Shown: positions 52,298-64,000, counted from the first letter of the stretch. The stretch: 64,000 nt of DNA from Bacillus sp. B-jedd (GCF_000821085.1 NZ_CCXR01000001.1:4408001-4472000), one strand, 5' to 3'. Numbers and translations are program-made. Notes: generated by a model not told the origin, from the letters alone.

Positions 52298-53176
52298 ATG
52301 AGTGATTATCTAGTAAAGGCAATTGCCTATAATGGCCAAATCAGGGCCTACGCTGTAAGAAGCACTGAAACGGTAGCCGAAGCGCAGCGTCGCCATTATA
52401 CTTGGCCAACAGCTTCCGCGGCTTTGGGGCGGGCAATGACGGCCGGTTTAATGATGGGCGCCATGCTGAAGGGCGACGATAAGCTCACGATAAAAATTGA
52501 AGGGGGAGGGCCGATCGGCAATATTCTTGTCGATAGTAACGCGAAAGGGGCGGTCAGGGGATATGTGACCAATCCGCAAACCCACTTTGAATTGAATGAA
52601 AAAGGAAAGCTGGATGTAAGGCGCGCGGTCGGGACTGATGGTACGCTGACGGTTGTAAAGGATCTTGGGCTGCGTGACTTTTTCAGTGGATCTGTTCCCC
52701 TTGTGTCCGGGGAATTGGGCGAGGACTTCACATACTATTTCGCTTCGTCGGAACAGGTGAATTCATCGGTCGGCGTTGGCGTGCTTGTCAACCCGGATAA
52801 CAGCATCAAGGCGGCCGGCGGTTTTATTTTTCAGCTAATGCCAGGAACAACAGAAGATACGATCACCCGGCTGGAGGAACGGCTGAAAACAATCGAGCCG
52901 GTTTCAAAAATGATTGAGCGTGGATTGACGCCTGAGGAAATCCTTGAGGAATTATTCGGGCAGGAAGAAGTCACTCTTCTTGAGAAAATGCCGGTTGGAT
53001 TTGAATGTACATGCTCGAAAGAACGCTTTGCCAATGCGATCGTCTCTTTGGGACAGGAAGAAATAACCGCGATGATAGAGGAAGATGGAAAAGCCGAGGC
53101 GCATTGCCACTTCTGTAATGAAAAATACCAATTTTCAAAAGAAGAGCTCGAGGAGCTTTTAAGAGAAGCGAAATAA
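52298..53176 (+). CDS. hslO: Redox-regulated chaperone Hsp33
   Basis: A 292-residue holdase activated by oxidation of a zinc centre: C237-x-C239 and C270-x2-C273 are all present. The N-terminal domain begins [28 protein letters not shown]. Lies between coaX and a parvulin gene, as in B. subtilis. Confidence 0.96.
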   Translation: MSDYLVKAIAYNGQIRAYAVRSTETVAEAQRRHYTWPTASAALGRAMTAGLMMGAMLKGDDKLTIKIEGGGPIGNILVDSNAKGAVRGYVTNPQTHFELNEKGKLDVRRAVGTDGTLTVVKDLGLRDFFSGSVPLVSGELGEDFTYYFASSEQVNSSVGVGVLVNPDNSIKAAGGFIFQLMPGTTEDTITRLEERLKTIEPVSKMIERGLTPEEILEELFGQEEVTLLEKMPVGFECTCSKERFANAIVSLGQEEITAMIEEDGKAEAHCHFCNEKYQFSKEELEELLREAK

Positions 53177-53197
53177 GCTTTAGCCGGGAGAGGGAAA

Positions 53198-54079
53198 ATG
53201 AAAACGAGGGAATTATGGTATGTGATTGTCGCGCTGGTCATCCTGAATATCCTGACTGCTTTTTACTTCATGTCAAAAAGCGGCAGGGCTTCCGGCTTTC
53301 CAGTTGACGCAGAAACAGTGGCGACAGTGGGGAATAGCAGCGTTACGAGGGAAGAGTGGCTGAAGGAATTGGAGGCCCGCTATGGCGAAGACACACTTCG
53401 GGAACTTGTGGACCAGGAAGTCATCAGCCATTTGGCAAAAAAATATAACGTCAAAATTCCAAAAGCAGATGTAGAGCGGGAATTAAGAACGTTCCAGACT
53501 ACCTATGGAGGTTCCGCGCCTGATCAGCAAAACTTGAAAAGTTGGAAAAAACAAATCGAGCTGTCTCTCCTTCTTGAAGAGCTTTTGACAAAAGATGCCG
53601 TTGTATCCAATGAAGAAATGAAAAGTTATTATGAAAAGAATAAATCGACCTATGAAGTTCCGGCCGCATTCCAGCTTTCCCATATCGTGGTGAAGACGAA
53701 GGAGGAAGCGGACCAGGCCATTAAGGAACTAAAGGAAGGGTCCTCCTTCGAGACTTTGGCGCGGGAGCGGTCCATGGATGAATTCACCGCGTCAGAAGGC
53801 GGCGGGCTCGGCTTTATCCAGGAAGGTGATGAGCGCTATCCTCAAACCTACATATCCGAGGCGCAGAAGGTGAAAAAAGGCGAGTGGAGCATGCCGATTA
53901 AAACGGATGAAGGTTATGCGATCATAAAATTGCATGACCAGCTGAGCGGGAAGAAATATTCTTATAAAGAAGTGAAAAGGGAAATCAGGAGACAGATTGC
54001 CGTTGGACAGCTTGGAACCCCGCCTTCCGCGCGGACGCTTTGGCAAGAGGCTGGCGTAGAATGGTTTTATGGAAAATGA
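53198..54079 (+). CDS. yacD: Membrane-anchored parvulin-type peptidyl-prolyl isomerase (YacD, PrsA-like)
   Basis: A 293-residue extracytoplasmic protein: one N-terminal membrane segment (about 7-26) without a lipobox cysteine, a SurA/PrsA-like helical part, and a parvulin domain (about 150-245; FQLSHIVVKTKEEAD, EGGGLGFIQEGD). It probably folds exported proteins. The start follows GGGAGAGGGAAA. Confidence 0.9.
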   Translation: MKTRELWYVIVALVILNILTAFYFMSKSGRASGFPVDAETVATVGNSSVTREEWLKELEARYGEDTLRELVDQEVISHLAKKYNVKIPKADVERELRTFQTTYGGSAPDQQNLKSWKKQIELSLLLEELLTKDAVVSNEEMKSYYEKNKSTYEVPAAFQLSHIVVKTKEEADQAIKELKEGSSFETLARERSMDEFTASEGGGLGFIQEGDERYPQTYISEAQKVKKGEWSMPIKTDEGYAIIKLHDQLSGKKYSYKEVKREIRRQIAVGQLGTPPSARTLWQEAGVEWFYGK

Positions 54080-54124
54080 CAGACTGGTTCTATAACTGAA
54101 CAAAGTGAATATATATTTATCAGG

Positions 54125-54149
54125 CCCCGAATCTTGAATAGGATCGGGG
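54125..54149 (+). terminator. Weak terminator after yacD
   Basis: CCCCGA(AT)C / GATCGGGG hairpin; only a short T run follows. Confidence 0.45.
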
Positions 54150-54203
54150 TCATAATTTTGTAAAAAACTGTTTTTTGTACGGCGGTTGGGGAAAGTAATA
54201 ATA

Positions 54204-54232
54204 TTGACAGTTTTGCTTAAAATTGATAAATT
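54204..54232 (+). promoter_or_regulatory. cysK promoter
   Basis: TTGACA (54204-54209), 17-nt spacer, TAAATT (54227-54232), about 45 nt upstream of cysK. Confidence 0.5.
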
Positions 54233-54239
54233 TATATTA

Positions 54240-54263
54240 AACCAATAAAATTACTCGGAATAA
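54240..54263 (+). promoter_or_regulatory. Possible CymR operator at cysK
   Basis: ACCAATAAAATTACTCGGAATAAG resembles the CymR box (CCAAT...GGAATTA) and lies just downstream of the promoter. CymR represses cysteine genes in a complex with CysK itself in B. subtilis. Confidence 0.45.
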
Positions 54264-54275
54264 GGAGTGGGACGG

Positions 54276-55202
54276 ATGGTACGCGTCGCAAATTCAATTG
54301 CCGGCCTTGTCGGCAATACCCCGATTGTGAAATTAAACCGCCTCGTGGACGAGAACAGCGCTGAAGTTTACCTAAAGCTTGAATATATGAATCCAGGCAG
54401 CAGTGTGAAGGACAGGATTGCCCTTGCTATGATTGAAGCCGCCGAGGAAAACGGGAGCCTGAAAGAGGGCGATACCATAATTGAGCCGACGAGCGGAAAT
54501 ACCGGAATCGGTTTGGCCATGATTGCGGCAGCGAAGGGCTATAAGGCACTTTTAGTCATGCCGGAAACAATGAGCATGGAGCGGCGCAATCTTCTTCGCG
54601 CCTATGGAGCGGAACTTGTATTGACTCCTGGACCGGAAGGCATGGGAGGCGCGATTCGCAAGGCGGAAGAATTGGCGAAGGAAAAGGGATATTTCATGCC
54701 CCAGCAATTTAAGAACGAAGCAAATCCGGAAGTGCACCGTAGGACAACCGGGAGAGAGATTGTTGAACAAATGGGCGGACAGCTTGATGGCTTCATCTCC
54801 GGCATAGGAACCGGCGGGACGATCACAGGAGCCGGCGAGGTGCTGAGGGAAGCGTATCCAGAAATCAAAATCTATGCGGTCGAGCCATCCGACTCCCCGG
54901 TCCTTTCAGGCGGCAAACCTGGCCCGCATAAAATCCAGGGGATTGGCGCCGGTTTCGTGCCGGATATCCTTGATACGAAAATTTATGATGAAGTCATCCA
55001 GGTCGAGAATGACCAGGCATTTGAATATGCCCGCCGCGCGGCGAAAGAGGAAGGGATTCTCGGCGGAATCTCTTCCGGGGCAGCCATTTATGCTGCACTC
55101 AAGGTGGCAAAGGAACTTGGAAAAGGGAAAAAAGTCCTTGCCATCATTCCAAGCAACGGCGAGCGCTATTTAAGCACCCCGCTATATCAATTTGAGGAAT
55201 AG
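54276..55202 (+). CDS. cysK: Cysteine synthase A (O-acetylserine sulfhydrylase)
   Basis: PLP enzyme making cysteine from O-acetylserine and sulfide. The 308-residue protein has the Schiff-base lysine K45 in NPGSSVKDR, the TSGNTG loop and GTGGTITG phosphate loop. The start at 54276 (RBS AAGGAGTGGG) matches B. subtilis (MVRVANSI). A canonical terminator follows. Confidence 0.97.
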   Translation: MVRVANSIAGLVGNTPIVKLNRLVDENSAEVYLKLEYMNPGSSVKDRIALAMIEAAEENGSLKEGDTIIEPTSGNTGIGLAMIAAAKGYKALLVMPETMSMERRNLLRAYGAELVLTPGPEGMGGAIRKAEELAKEKGYFMPQQFKNEANPEVHRRTTGREIVEQMGGQLDGFISGIGTGGTITGAGEVLREAYPEIKIYAVEPSDSPVLSGGKPGPHKIQGIGAGFVPDILDTKIYDEVIQVENDQAFEYARRAAKEEGILGGISSGAAIYAALKVAKELGKGKKVLAIIPSNGERYLSTPLYQFEE

Positions 55203-55213
55203 CCAATAACCAT

Positions 55214-55252
55214 TAAAGCATGAGCTGCAAACTTTGCGGTTCATGCTTTTTT
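55214..55252 (+). terminator. Terminator after cysK
   Basis: AAAGCATGA...GCAAA / TTTGC...TCATGCTTT with T6. Confidence 0.85.
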
Positions 55253-55298
55253 CATTTCTGAACTTCTTGTATGATGAAGAAGATATGGGAAGCGGGGA

Positions 55299-56717
55299 GT
55301 GAGTTTTTTGGGGGAAAAGATTTTCAAAAAGACCTTCGGATTAACAGCAAATAAGTTTTTTCAAAAGTATAAAGAGATTGCCGCCTCAACCGGCCGGCAT
55401 GTCCTTCTTGAAAGCGGGCGCGGCGGACGTTACAGTATTGCTGCTTTCGATCCGTGCACGGTAGTAAGGTCTGCCGGAGCCAATCGCTTTGAGGTGACGG
55501 AAAATGGCCAGAGTTCCTTTTTTGAAGGGAACCCGCTTCGTGGACTGAAAAACTTTATGGCGGATTTCAGGAATGAGACGAAATCTCCCATCCCTTTAGC
55601 CGCAGGCGGTGCGATTGGCTATATCAGCTATGATTATGCCCGTTACATAGAGTCTTTGCCGGATCTCGCAAACGATGAACTAGACGTGCCGGATGTTTAT
55701 TTTATGTTCCATAAGGAATGGTTCGTCCTCGATTTACAGGAAGAAGCCTTGACCATGTTTTTCCGTTTTGGCGAGAAGGATGAGGAGGGCCTGGACGCTC
55801 GTGTCCGTGAGTGGGAATCCCGCTGGACGGAGCCAGGTCCAGTTCGGGGGGATCGAAAAGAAATTTTCGAATTCCTACAGGAAAGGGAAGTATCGATCCA
55901 GGAAAAGGAGTTTACGCAAGCGGTCGCAAAGGTCCAGGAATACATAGAACAGGGCGATGTTTTTCAAGTTAATCTGTCTGTGCGGCAGACAAAGCCGATT
56001 GGCGTTTCGGCCATGAAGGTATATGAACAGCTCCGCGAGGTAAATCCATCTCCGTATATGGGTTATTTCCATACACCGGAATTCCAGCTTGTAAGCGGGT
56101 CACCTGAACTTCTCGTCAAAAAGCTTGGCAGGGAGATCAGTACAAGGCCGATAGCTGGTACGAGATCACGGGGCAGGAATCCAGAAGAAGACTTGGAGCT
56201 TGCTAATGAATTGATTGAAAGTGATAAAGAACGGGCCGAGCATGTCATGCTGGTCGATCTCGAACGAAATGATCTTGGCAAAGTGAGTGAATATGGAACG
56301 GTAGAAGTAAATGAATTTATGGCAATTGAAAAGTATTCTCACGTTATGCACATCGTCTCGAATGTGCGCGGCCAAATTTCTAATGGGAAAGATGGATTCG
56401 ACTTAATTGACGCTGTATTTCCCGGAGGTACAATTACCGGCGCGCCGAAAATAAGGACGATGGAGATCATCGAGGAACTCGAGCCTTCAAGAAGAGGGCC
56501 GTATACCGGGTCGCTAGGCTGGATTGGCTTCAACGATGATCTTGAATTGAACATTATGATCCGGACTATGCTTGTAAAAGATGGACAGGCCCATGTGCAA
56601 GCGGGAGCGGGTATTGTCATTGACTCCAATCCGGTCTATGAGTATAAAGAGTCCCTGAAAAAGGCAAGGGCGCTCTGGAAGGCGAAAGAGCTGGCAGAAG
56701 CGGGTGAAAACGAATGA
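55299..56717 (+). CDS. pabB: Aminodeoxychorismate synthase component I
   Basis: Converts chorismate plus ammonia to 4-amino-4-deoxychorismate for folate. The 472-residue chorismate-binding enzyme has the motifs [36 protein letters not shown] and [14 protein letters not shown] 55299 is given; a TTG at 55308 with GGGGAGTG upstream is an equally possible start. It heads the pab-fol operon and overlaps pabA by 4 nt. Confidence 0.94.
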   Translation: MSFLGEKIFKKTFGLTANKFFQKYKEIAASTGRHVLLESGRGGRYSIAAFDPCTVVRSAGANRFEVTENGQSSFFEGNPLRGLKNFMADFRNETKSPIPLAAGGAIGYISYDYARYIESLPDLANDELDVPDVYFMFHKEWFVLDLQEEALTMFFRFGEKDEEGLDARVREWESRWTEPGPVRGDRKEIFEFLQEREVSIQEKEFTQAVAKVQEYIEQGDVFQVNLSVRQTKPIGVSAMKVYEQLREVNPSPYMGYFHTPEFQLVSGSPELLVKKLGREISTRPIAGTRSRGRNPEEDLELANELIESDKERAEHVMLVDLERNDLGKVSEYGTVEVNEFMAIEKYSHVMHIVSNVRGQISNGKDGFDLIDAVFPGGTITGAPKIRTMEIIEELEPSRRGPYTGSLGWIGFNDDLELNIMIRTMLVKDGQAHVQAGAGIVIDSNPVYEYKESLKKARALWKAKELAEAGENE

Positions 56718-57319
56718 TCTATATGATCGATAACTATGATTCATTTACATTCAATCTTGTACAGTATTTGGGGGAGCTTGGCGAGGACCTGATTGTGAAG
56801 CGGAATGATGAAACAACGCTGGAAGAAATCGAAAAAGCCAGCCCGTCCGTCCTGATGATTTCCCCGGGCCCTTGCAGCCCGAATGAGGCCGGTATCAGCC
56901 TTGAAGCGATTTCTTATTTTGCGGGAAAGGTTCCGATTTTCGGCGTTTGCCTCGGCCACCAGGCGATTGCCCAGGTGTTTGGCGGGGATGTAGTGGGAGC
57001 CGAACGGCTAATGCATGGCAAAACTTCACTTATCCAACATGATGGCGGGACTATTTTTAAAGACATTCCGACGCCATTTGCCGCGGCCCGCTATCATTCG
57101 TTGATTGTGAAAAGGGAAACGCTACCTGATTGCCTGGAGGTTTCGGGGTGGACGGCAGAAGGGGAAATCATGGCGATTCGCCATAAAACGATGGCGGTTG
57201 AAGGTGTGCAATTTCATCCCGAGTCCATTCTGACCGGGCCGGGAAAACAGCTTCTTGCCAATTTCGTCCGTGAGCATTCGGGATCCATGAAAGTAAATGG
57301 CCATGTTCATCTGGCATAA
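56714..57319 (+). CDS. pabA: Glutamine amidotransferase PabA (TrpG-like)
   Basis: A 201-residue class I glutamine amidotransferase that supplies ammonia to Pab[13 protein letters not shown], catalytic Cys in GVCLGHQAI, and the His/Glu pair in [10 protein letters not shown]. In B. subtilis the same subunit also serves anthranilate synthase; whether that holds here depends on a separate trpG elsewhere. ATGA start overlap with pabB. Confidence 0.95.
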   Translation: MIYMIDNYDSFTFNLVQYLGELGEDLIVKRNDETTLEEIEKASPSVLMISPGPCSPNEAGISLEAISYFAGKVPIFGVCLGHQAIAQVFGGDVVGAERLMHGKTSLIQHDGGTIFKDIPTPFAAARYHSLIVKRETLPDCLEVSGWTAEGEIMAIRHKTMAVEGVQFHPESILTGPGKQLLANFVREHSGSMKVNGHVHLA

Positions 57320-58178
57320 CGGTGCGCTTGTAAAAAAAGAAGAGGCGTCCATCAGCCCATTCGACCATGGTTTTCTCTATGGGGTGGGCCTGTTTGAGAC
57401 CTTCAGGGTTTACAATGGGCATTGCTTCCTTCTCGATGATCACCTTGCCAGGCTGAATGCCGGACTTGAGGTGCTTGAGATTAAGAAGAGAATCAATCGG
57501 CCCGAGGCGGTACGGGCGGTTAAGGAGCTTATAGAGGCGAATGGCTTCATGGATGCCTATATCCGCTTGAATATTTCAGCAGGAGCGGGAGAGATTGGCC
57601 TTCGTTCAGAACCCTATTCGGAACCAGAGATGATTGTTTTCTCAAAACCGCTTCCTCGAGCGGGAAGTTTACAGGAAAAGTCCGGTAAAATCGTTTCCTT
57701 GAACCGGAATACCCCAGAAGGACAGCAGCGGCTGAAATCCCATCATTATTTAAACAATCTCCTTGCCTACCGGGAAATGCGTGATGCCCCCGGCGCCGAA
57801 GGGATCTTCCTGACAAAGGATGGCCATGTGGCGGAGGGGATTGTCTCAAATATATTTTGGGTAAGTGAAGGGGCTCTCTTTACCCCTTCATTGGAGACGG
57901 GAATCTTAAATGGAATCACCCGCCAGTTTGTCATTGAATTGGCCCGGAAGGCGGGCCTTGACGTAAGGGAAGGCCTTTATTCTGTTGACGAGCTGCTCGC
58001 TTCGGAAGAAGTTTTTTTCACGAACTCGATACAGGAGATTGTCGCCTGTCCGCAAATTGGGGATAATAAGCTGCCAGGAAAAGCGGGGCGGCTTGCACAA
58101 TGGTTGCATAACCGTTATGCCGCTTGCCGCGAGATATATTACAGCAGGAATGAACTTGGAACGGAGGGTTTTTCATGA
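57303..58178 (+). CDS. pabC: Aminodeoxychorismate lyase
   Basis: Fold-type IV PLP enzyme that releases pyruvate to form 4-aminobenzoate. The 291-residue protein contains [16 protein letters not shown], the PLP lysine region [12 protein letters not shown] and [10 protein letters not shown]. Starts at 57303 (or ATG 57297) inside the end of pabA, overlapping about 17 nt. It overlaps folP by 4 nt. Confidence 0.92.
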   Translation: MFIWHNGALVKKEEASISPFDHGFLYGVGLFETFRVYNGHCFLLDDHLARLNAGLEVLEIKKRINRPEAVRAVKELIEANGFMDAYIRLNISAGAGEIGLRSEPYSEPEMIVFSKPLPRAGSLQEKSGKIVSLNRNTPEGQQRLKSHHYLNNLLAYREMRDAPGAEGIFLTKDGHVAEGIVSNIFWVSEGALFTPSLETGILNGITRQFVIELARKAGLDVREGLYSVDELLASEEVFFTNSIQEIVACPQIGDNKLPGKAGRLAQWLHNRYAACREIYYSRNELGTEGFS

Positions 58179-59017
58179 GCAATGACCAGCAGAAAATTAT
58201 ATGCGGACAGCATGTCCTTGATTATGGCAAAAAAACAATCGTGATGGGAATCTTGAATGTGACGCCTGACTCCTTTTCGGATGGTGGAAAGTTCAATGCG
58301 GCAGACCGTGCGGTTGACCGCGCGAGGGAGATGGTCGGCCAGGGTGCCGACATTATCGATATCGGAGGCGAATCGACAAGGCCGGGACATGAACCGGTTT
58401 CCCTTGAAGAAGAGCTTGAAAGGGTCATACCGATTATCGAGGTGCTGGCGAAGGAAGTGGGAGTGCCTATTTCCGTTGATACATATAAAGCGGAGGTTGC
58501 CAGGAAGGCTCTCGAAGCAGGTGCCCATATTATCAATGATATTTGGGGTGCGAAGGCAGAGCCTGAGATTGCCAAAGTCGCCGCAGAGTTTGAGGCGCCA
58601 ATCATTCTGATGCACAATCGAAATAACCGTGATTACGGGGTTTTTACGAGAGATGTTTTTGCTGACTTGTATGAAAGCATCCGAATTGCAAAAGAAGCGG
58701 GTGTAAAGGATTCGCAAATCATTCTTGATCCGGGGATTGGTTTTGCAAAAGGCTTTAAAGAAAATATCGAGATGATGCAGCATCTGGATACCCTTGTCGC
58801 TCTAGGCTATCCGGTCCTCCTCGGTACATCCAGAAAAACCTTCATTGGCAAGGTCCTGGATTTGCCGCCTGAGGAAAGGATGGAAGGAACGGGGGCAACT
58901 GTATGCTACGGGATACAGAAAGGCTGCCAGATGATTCGTATCCATGATGTGAAAGAGATGGCGAGGATGGCCAAGATGATGGATGCATTAATGGGCCGGG
59001 GGGAAACGAATGGATAA
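58175..59017 (+). CDS. folP: Dihydropteroate synthase
   Basis: Condenses 4-aminobenzoate with hydroxymethyl-dihydropterin pyrophosphate; target of sulfonamides. The 280-residue TIM barrel has NVTPDSFSDGG, DIGGESTRPG, SVDTYKAEVA and LGTSRKTF. No obvious change at the usual drug-contact motifs is visible, but I did not compare at residue level. Start overlaps pabC (ATGA). Confidence 0.96.
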   Translation: MSNDQQKIICGQHVLDYGKKTIVMGILNVTPDSFSDGGKFNAADRAVDRAREMVGQGADIIDIGGESTRPGHEPVSLEEELERVIPIIEVLAKEVGVPISVDTYKAEVARKALEAGAHIINDIWGAKAEPEIAKVAAEFEAPIILMHNRNNRDYGVFTRDVFADLYESIRIAKEAGVKDSQIILDPGIGFAKGFKENIEMMQHLDTLVALGYPVLLGTSRKTFIGKVLDLPPEERMEGTGATVCYGIQKGCQMIRIHDVKEMARMAKMMDALMGRGETNG

Positions 59018-59369
59018 AATTTATGTGAACCAAATGGAGTTTTATGGCTATCATGGGGTGTTTTCCGAGGAAACAAGGCTAGGTCAGCGGTTTATCGTCG
59101 ACCTTGCTGTGGGGCTTGATTTGATAAAGGCGGGAGAGACGGATGATCTTGATGCCTCCGTAAATTATGCCGAGTTGTATCAAGTTTGCAAGGAAGTGGT
59201 AGAGGGAAAGCCGTTTAAGCTGATTGAATCAGTGGCCGAGAATATTGCTTCCCGGCTTTTAGGTGAGTTTCCGCTTCTTGAAGAGGTGTCCGTTAAAGTC
59301 ATTAAGCCCGATCCACCGATACCGGGCCATTATAAATTTGTGGCGACGGAAATAATGAGGAGAAGATAA
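59010..59369 (+). CDS. folB: Dihydroneopterin aldolase
   Basis: A 119-residue T-fold enzyme that cleaves dihydroneopterin. Motifs: FYGYHGVFSEETRLGQRF, VNYAELY, and the C-terminal VKVIKPDPPIPGHY. It overlaps folP by 8 nt. Confidence 0.96.
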   Translation: MDKIYVNQMEFYGYHGVFSEETRLGQRFIVDLAVGLDLIKAGETDDLDASVNYAELYQVCKEVVEGKPFKLIESVAENIASRLLGEFPLLEEVSVKVIKPDPPIPGHYKFVATEIMRRR

Positions 59370-59370
59370 C

Positions 59371-59898
59371 ATGGAAAATCATGCGTTTCTTTCGCTTGGT
59401 TCCAATATAGGCGACCGCTATCGCAATTTGTTGGCGGCTGTCTCAATACTCGCCGAAGATCCTTCTGTCAAATTGGTAAATATTTCATCTATTTATGAAA
59501 CAGATCCTGTCGGGTATGAGGATCAGGACCTGTTTTTAAATATGGCTATTGAAATTTATACAGATTTAAGCCCTTATGAACTGTTGGAATTGTGCCTTAA
59601 GACCGAGCTTTCTCTTGGGAGAAAAAGGGGAATAAGGTGGGGTCCGAGGACAATTGACCTTGACATTCTACTCTATAACCAAGAAAATATTGAAACAGAG
59701 AAGCTTTTCATTCCCCATCCTCGGATGGCGGAGCGTGCATTTGTGCTTGTGCCTCTATTTGAGGTTGCCGGAGATATACAGCTTCCGGGCAAACGTGAAC
59801 CTCTTACGCTGTTGATTGATCGTTTACCTGATAAAGAAGGAGTACGGATATGGAAGCAGAAAAATGGGGAAGACGGATTCGGGCTTTCAGGAAATTAA
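59371..59898 (+). CDS. folK: Hydroxymethyl-dihydropterin pyrophosphokinase
   Basis: A 175-residue HPPK. SLGSNIGDRYRNL, YETDPVGYEDQDLFLN and the metal-binding WGPRTIDLDILLY motif are intact. One nucleotide separates it from folB. Its last 49 nt overlap yazB. Confidence 0.96.
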   Translation: MENHAFLSLGSNIGDRYRNLLAAVSILAEDPSVKLVNISSIYETDPVGYEDQDLFLNMAIEIYTDLSPYELLELCLKTELSLGRKRGIRWGPRTIDLDILLYNQENIETEKLFIPHPRMAERAFVLVPLFEVAGDIQLPGKREPLTLLIDRLPDKEGVRIWKQKNGEDGFGLSGN

Positions 59899-60059
59899 AA
59901 GGGTATACCCAGGACAGTTTTTCGAAAGAGCTTGGAGTATCAGTTTCCATCCTTGGAGAAATTGAACGCGGCAACCGGATGCCTCCAGCCGACCTGTTGC
60001 AGAGGGTATCACAGGTTTTGCACGTAAGTATTGAAGATATGGCTCCTCCAAAGGAGTAA
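59850..60059 (+). CDS. yazB: XRE-family DNA-binding protein YazB
   Basis: A 69-residue helix-turn-helix protein (RAFRKLKGYTQDSFSKELGVSVSILGEIERGNR). Function is unknown; it is conserved behind folK in Bacillus. RBS GAAGGAG precedes the ATG within folK. Confidence 0.9.
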   Translation: MEAEKWGRRIRAFRKLKGYTQDSFSKELGVSVSILGEIERGNRMPPADLLQRVSQVLHVSIEDMAPPKE

Positions 60060-60090
60060 AAATATTTTTTAAAAAAGGAAGGCCGTTACA

Positions 60091-61089
60091 ATGTTGAAAA
60101 TTGGCGATATTGTCATGAAGAATCCCGTTGTCCTTGCGCCAATGGCAGGTGTTTGCAACTCGGCTTTCCGGCTCACCGTTAAGGAATTTGGCGCCGGCCT
60201 TGTTTGCGCCGAAATGGTAAGTGACAAAGGAATACTCTTCAAAAATGAAAAGACCATGAATATGTTATATATAGACGAGCGTGAAAAGCCGTTAAGCCTG
60301 CAGATTTTTGGCGGCGAAAAAGAAAATCTCGTCGAGGCTGCGCGGTTTGTTGACCAAAACACCAATGCGGATATTATCGATATCAATATGGGTTGTCCTG
60401 TTCCTAAAATCACAAAGTGTGATGCGGGAGCGCGCTGGCTGCTGGATCCCGATAAAATTTATGAAATGGTGTCCGCGGTCGTTGACGCTGTTGAAAAGCC
60501 AGTGACAGTGAAAATGAGGATGGGCTGGGATGACGAGCATGTTTATGCGGTCGAAAACGCCCTTGCGGTAGAACGTGCCGGCGGAAAAGCGATTGCGCTT
60601 CATGGCCGTACCCGCGTCCAAATGTACGAAGGAAAAGCAAACTGGGATATCATCCGTGAGGTAAAACAATCGGTGAACATCCCTATCATTGGAAACGGCG
60701 ATGTCCAGACCCCGCAGGATGCCAAGCGAATGCTCGATGAAACCGGTGTTGATGGCGTGATGATTGGCCGCGCGGCACTGGGGAATCCTTGGATGATTTA
60801 CCGGACAGTAAAATTCCTTGAAACTGGGGAATTGATGGACGAGCCGACAGTGCGTGAAAAAATTGATGTCTGCATTCTTCACCTTGACCGCCTGATTGCC
60901 CTTAAAAATGAACATATCGCCGTCAGGGAAATGCGCAAGCATGCGGCTTGGTATCTAAAAGGGATCAAAGGAAATGGGAAGGCGCGCAATGCTGTCAATG
61001 AGTGCAATACGAGGGAAGAACTTGTCGCCCTCCTGAACGCTCTTGCCACTGAGGCAGAAGAAAAGGAAAGCCAGGCCATCGTCGGATAG
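60091..61089 (+). CDS. dusB: tRNA-dihydrouridine synthase DusB
   Basis: A 332-residue FMN enzyme that reduces uridines in tRNA (in Firmicutes DusB1 can also act on 23S rRNA). It has LAPMAGVCNSAFR, the catalytic Cys in NMGCPVPKI, and the HGRT(R) phosphate-binding segment. RBS AAGGAAGG. It ends close to repeat R3. Confidence 0.94.
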   Translation: MLKIGDIVMKNPVVLAPMAGVCNSAFRLTVKEFGAGLVCAEMVSDKGILFKNEKTMNMLYIDEREKPLSLQIFGGEKENLVEAARFVDQNTNADIIDINMGCPVPKITKCDAGARWLLDPDKIYEMVSAVVDAVEKPVTVKMRMGWDDEHVYAVENALAVERAGGKAIALHGRTRVQMYEGKANWDIIREVKQSVNIPIIGNGDVQTPQDAKRMLDETGVDGVMIGRAALGNPWMIYRTVKFLETGELMDEPTVREKIDVCILHLDRLIALKNEHIAVREMRKHAAWYLKGIKGNGKARNAVNECNTREELVALLNALATEAEEKESQAIVG

Positions 61090-61123
61090 ATCTTCAGGCT
61101 GGCGCGATTTAGCCAAAATCCTT

Positions 61124-61268
61124 TCTATATAGGTTGTGCTCGTCGCAAATCCATGGGAAGCTATTTCAGGATGCTGCTTTGATGCCCCGCGGAAAGCGAA
61201 ATGCCCGGAGTGGAAATCAACCACCACGATCCGTATGAATACCAATCTTTATTTCAATCTATATAGAT
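61124..61268. repeat. MITE-like interspersed repeat, copy R3 (about 145 nt, internally deleted)
   Basis: Ends CTATATAGGTTG (left) and its approximate complement CAATCTATATAG (right). It keeps the right half of R1 (GCTCGTCGCAAATCC...GCCCCGCGGAAAGCGAAATGCCCGGAG, GGAAATCAACC) but lacks the left half of the core. It lies between dusB and lysS. Confidence 0.8.
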
Positions 61269-61280
61269 GATATACTATGA

Positions 61281-61311
61281 AGGCTGCCAGAAAAAAACTG
61301 GCAGTCTTTGT
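61281..61311 (+). terminator. Terminator between dusB and lysS
   Basis: GGCTGCCAG / CTGGCAGTC stem with an A-rich loop and a T-rich tail. No clear promoter was identified in 61312-61470. Confidence 0.75.
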
Positions 61312-61395
61312 TGTATTTTTAGATATTTTATTATGTGCCTTCCTGAAAGTTGTGTACAATGATACTAATGTCTCTTTTTATGCAAAATTGTCTAA

Positions 61396-62955
<1,560 letters not shown>

Positions 62956-62967
62956 AAGCCATAGCGC

Positions 62968-62999
62968 CGGTTTCCAACTGTGGAAGCTGGCGTTTTTTC
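62968..62999 (+). terminator. Terminator after lysS
   Basis: CGCCGGTTTCCA / TGGAAGCTGGCG with T6. Confidence 0.9.
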
Positions 63000-63203
63000 T
63001 TGCAAAAAATTTGGAATGAAGCAAAGCGATTTTTGCTGTCGGGGGATAACTGTTTTGTTTGCTGGTGAAGGGAAGAGGGGTTCGCAGCGCTTATTGATTG
63101 GCTGATTTATACCTACGGGAGCCGAAATCTATATAGCTGGGAAAGAGAAGCAGATTTGGCAGAAGGATCTTTTGTATTATAATTTCAGTAACGAAAAAAA
63201 GTG

Positions 63204-63232
63204 TTGCAAGGCTTAATTAAAGGTGCTATATT
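63204..63232 (+). promoter_or_regulatory. rRNA promoter P1 (second locus)
   Basis: TTGCAA (63204-63209), 17-nt spacer, TATATT (63227-63232). The stretch 63000-63203 shows no gene. Confidence 0.7.
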
Positions 63233-63287
63233 AATAAATGTCGCTGCGAGGGCAGCCAGCCAACAAGAAAATAATTAAAAAAACTTG

Positions 63288-63316
63288 TTGACGCCAGGTT
63301 GTTAACCTGGTAATAT
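63288..63316 (+). promoter_or_regulatory. rRNA promoter P2 (second locus)
   Basis: TTGACG (63288-63293), 17-nt spacer, TAATAT (63311-63316). The spacer contains a CCAGGTTGTTAACCTGG palindrome. Confidence 0.7.
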
Positions 63317-63394
63317 AGAAAAGTCGCCTTTGAGCGACGGTCGCTTCTGCTCCTAAGAGTCTTTACTCGTAAAAGGAGTCATTTGATCGACAGT

Positions 63395-64000
<606 letters not shown>

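Noticed and set aside
55299..59898. Dense gene overlaps in the pab-fol cluster as an unusual system
   Set aside because: This order and the short ATGA overlaps are the normal folate operon of Bacillus.

Overview
The window is a contiguous piece of a low-to-mid G+C, endospore-forming Firmicute of the family Bacillaceae (Bacillus sensu lato). Gene order follows the origin-proximal dgk-to-lysS segment of Bacillus subtilis almost gene for gene, and sporulation genes are scattered throughout: bofA, csfB, yabG, sspF, spoVG, fin, spoVT, a spoVB-like gene, yabP/yabQ and spoIIE. I cannot fix genus or species from the sequence alone.

Layout. 1-2.3 kb: start of dgk and the spore-cortex hydrolase gene sleL/yaaH on the minus strand, then tadA. 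2.3-6.1 kb: SRP RNA (scr), dnaX, ebfC, recR, yaaL, bofA. 6.2-8.5 kb: an rRNA locus with a full 16S gene, only about 60 nt of 23S, and an intact 5S. 8.7-15.9 kb: csfB, yaaO, tmk, darA, holB, ricT, yabA, trmN6, yazA, rsmI. 15.9-24.6 kb: abrB (minus strand), metG, tatD, yabE, rnmV, ksgA, yabG, veg, sspF and a small unknown ORF. 24.8-39.8 kb: ispE, purR, ridA, spoVG, glmU, prs, ctc, pth, fin, mfd, spoVT, spoVB-like, yabN. 40.2-49.2 kb: rqcP, yabP, yabQ, divIC, yabR, tRNA-Met (minus strand), spoIIE, yabS, yabT, tilS, hprT. 49.3-63 kb: ftsH, coaX, hslO, a parvulin gene, cysK, the pabB-pabA-pabC-folP-folB-folK folate cluster, yazB, dusB, lysS. 63.2-64 kb: promoters and first 506 nt of a second 16S gene, identical by eye to the first.

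How the genes work together. Replication and repair: dnaX, holB, recR, yabA, mfd. Translation: scr, tadA, metG, lysS, ksgA, rsmI, tilS, pth, dusB, rqcP. Precursor supply: tmk, prs, ispE, glmU, coaX, hprT, folate genes. Sporulation switches: Spo0A-type promoters at abrB and spoIIE, a sigma-H-type promoter at spoVG, a sigma-G-type promoter at spoVT, and the anti-sigma proteins CsfB/Gin and Fin.

Unusual features. I found no undescribed multi-gene system; this is a conserved housekeeping and sporulation neighbourhood. The best anomalies are the nearly complete loss of 23S from the first rRNA locus, a three-copy family of MITE-like interspersed repeats with terminal inverted repeats, a large hairpin covering the bofA ribosome-binding site, a possible non-canonical start of yabE, a small unknown ORF behind sspF, and the absence of several genes present at these positions in B. 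subtilis (yaaI, xpaC, yaaN, yaaR).
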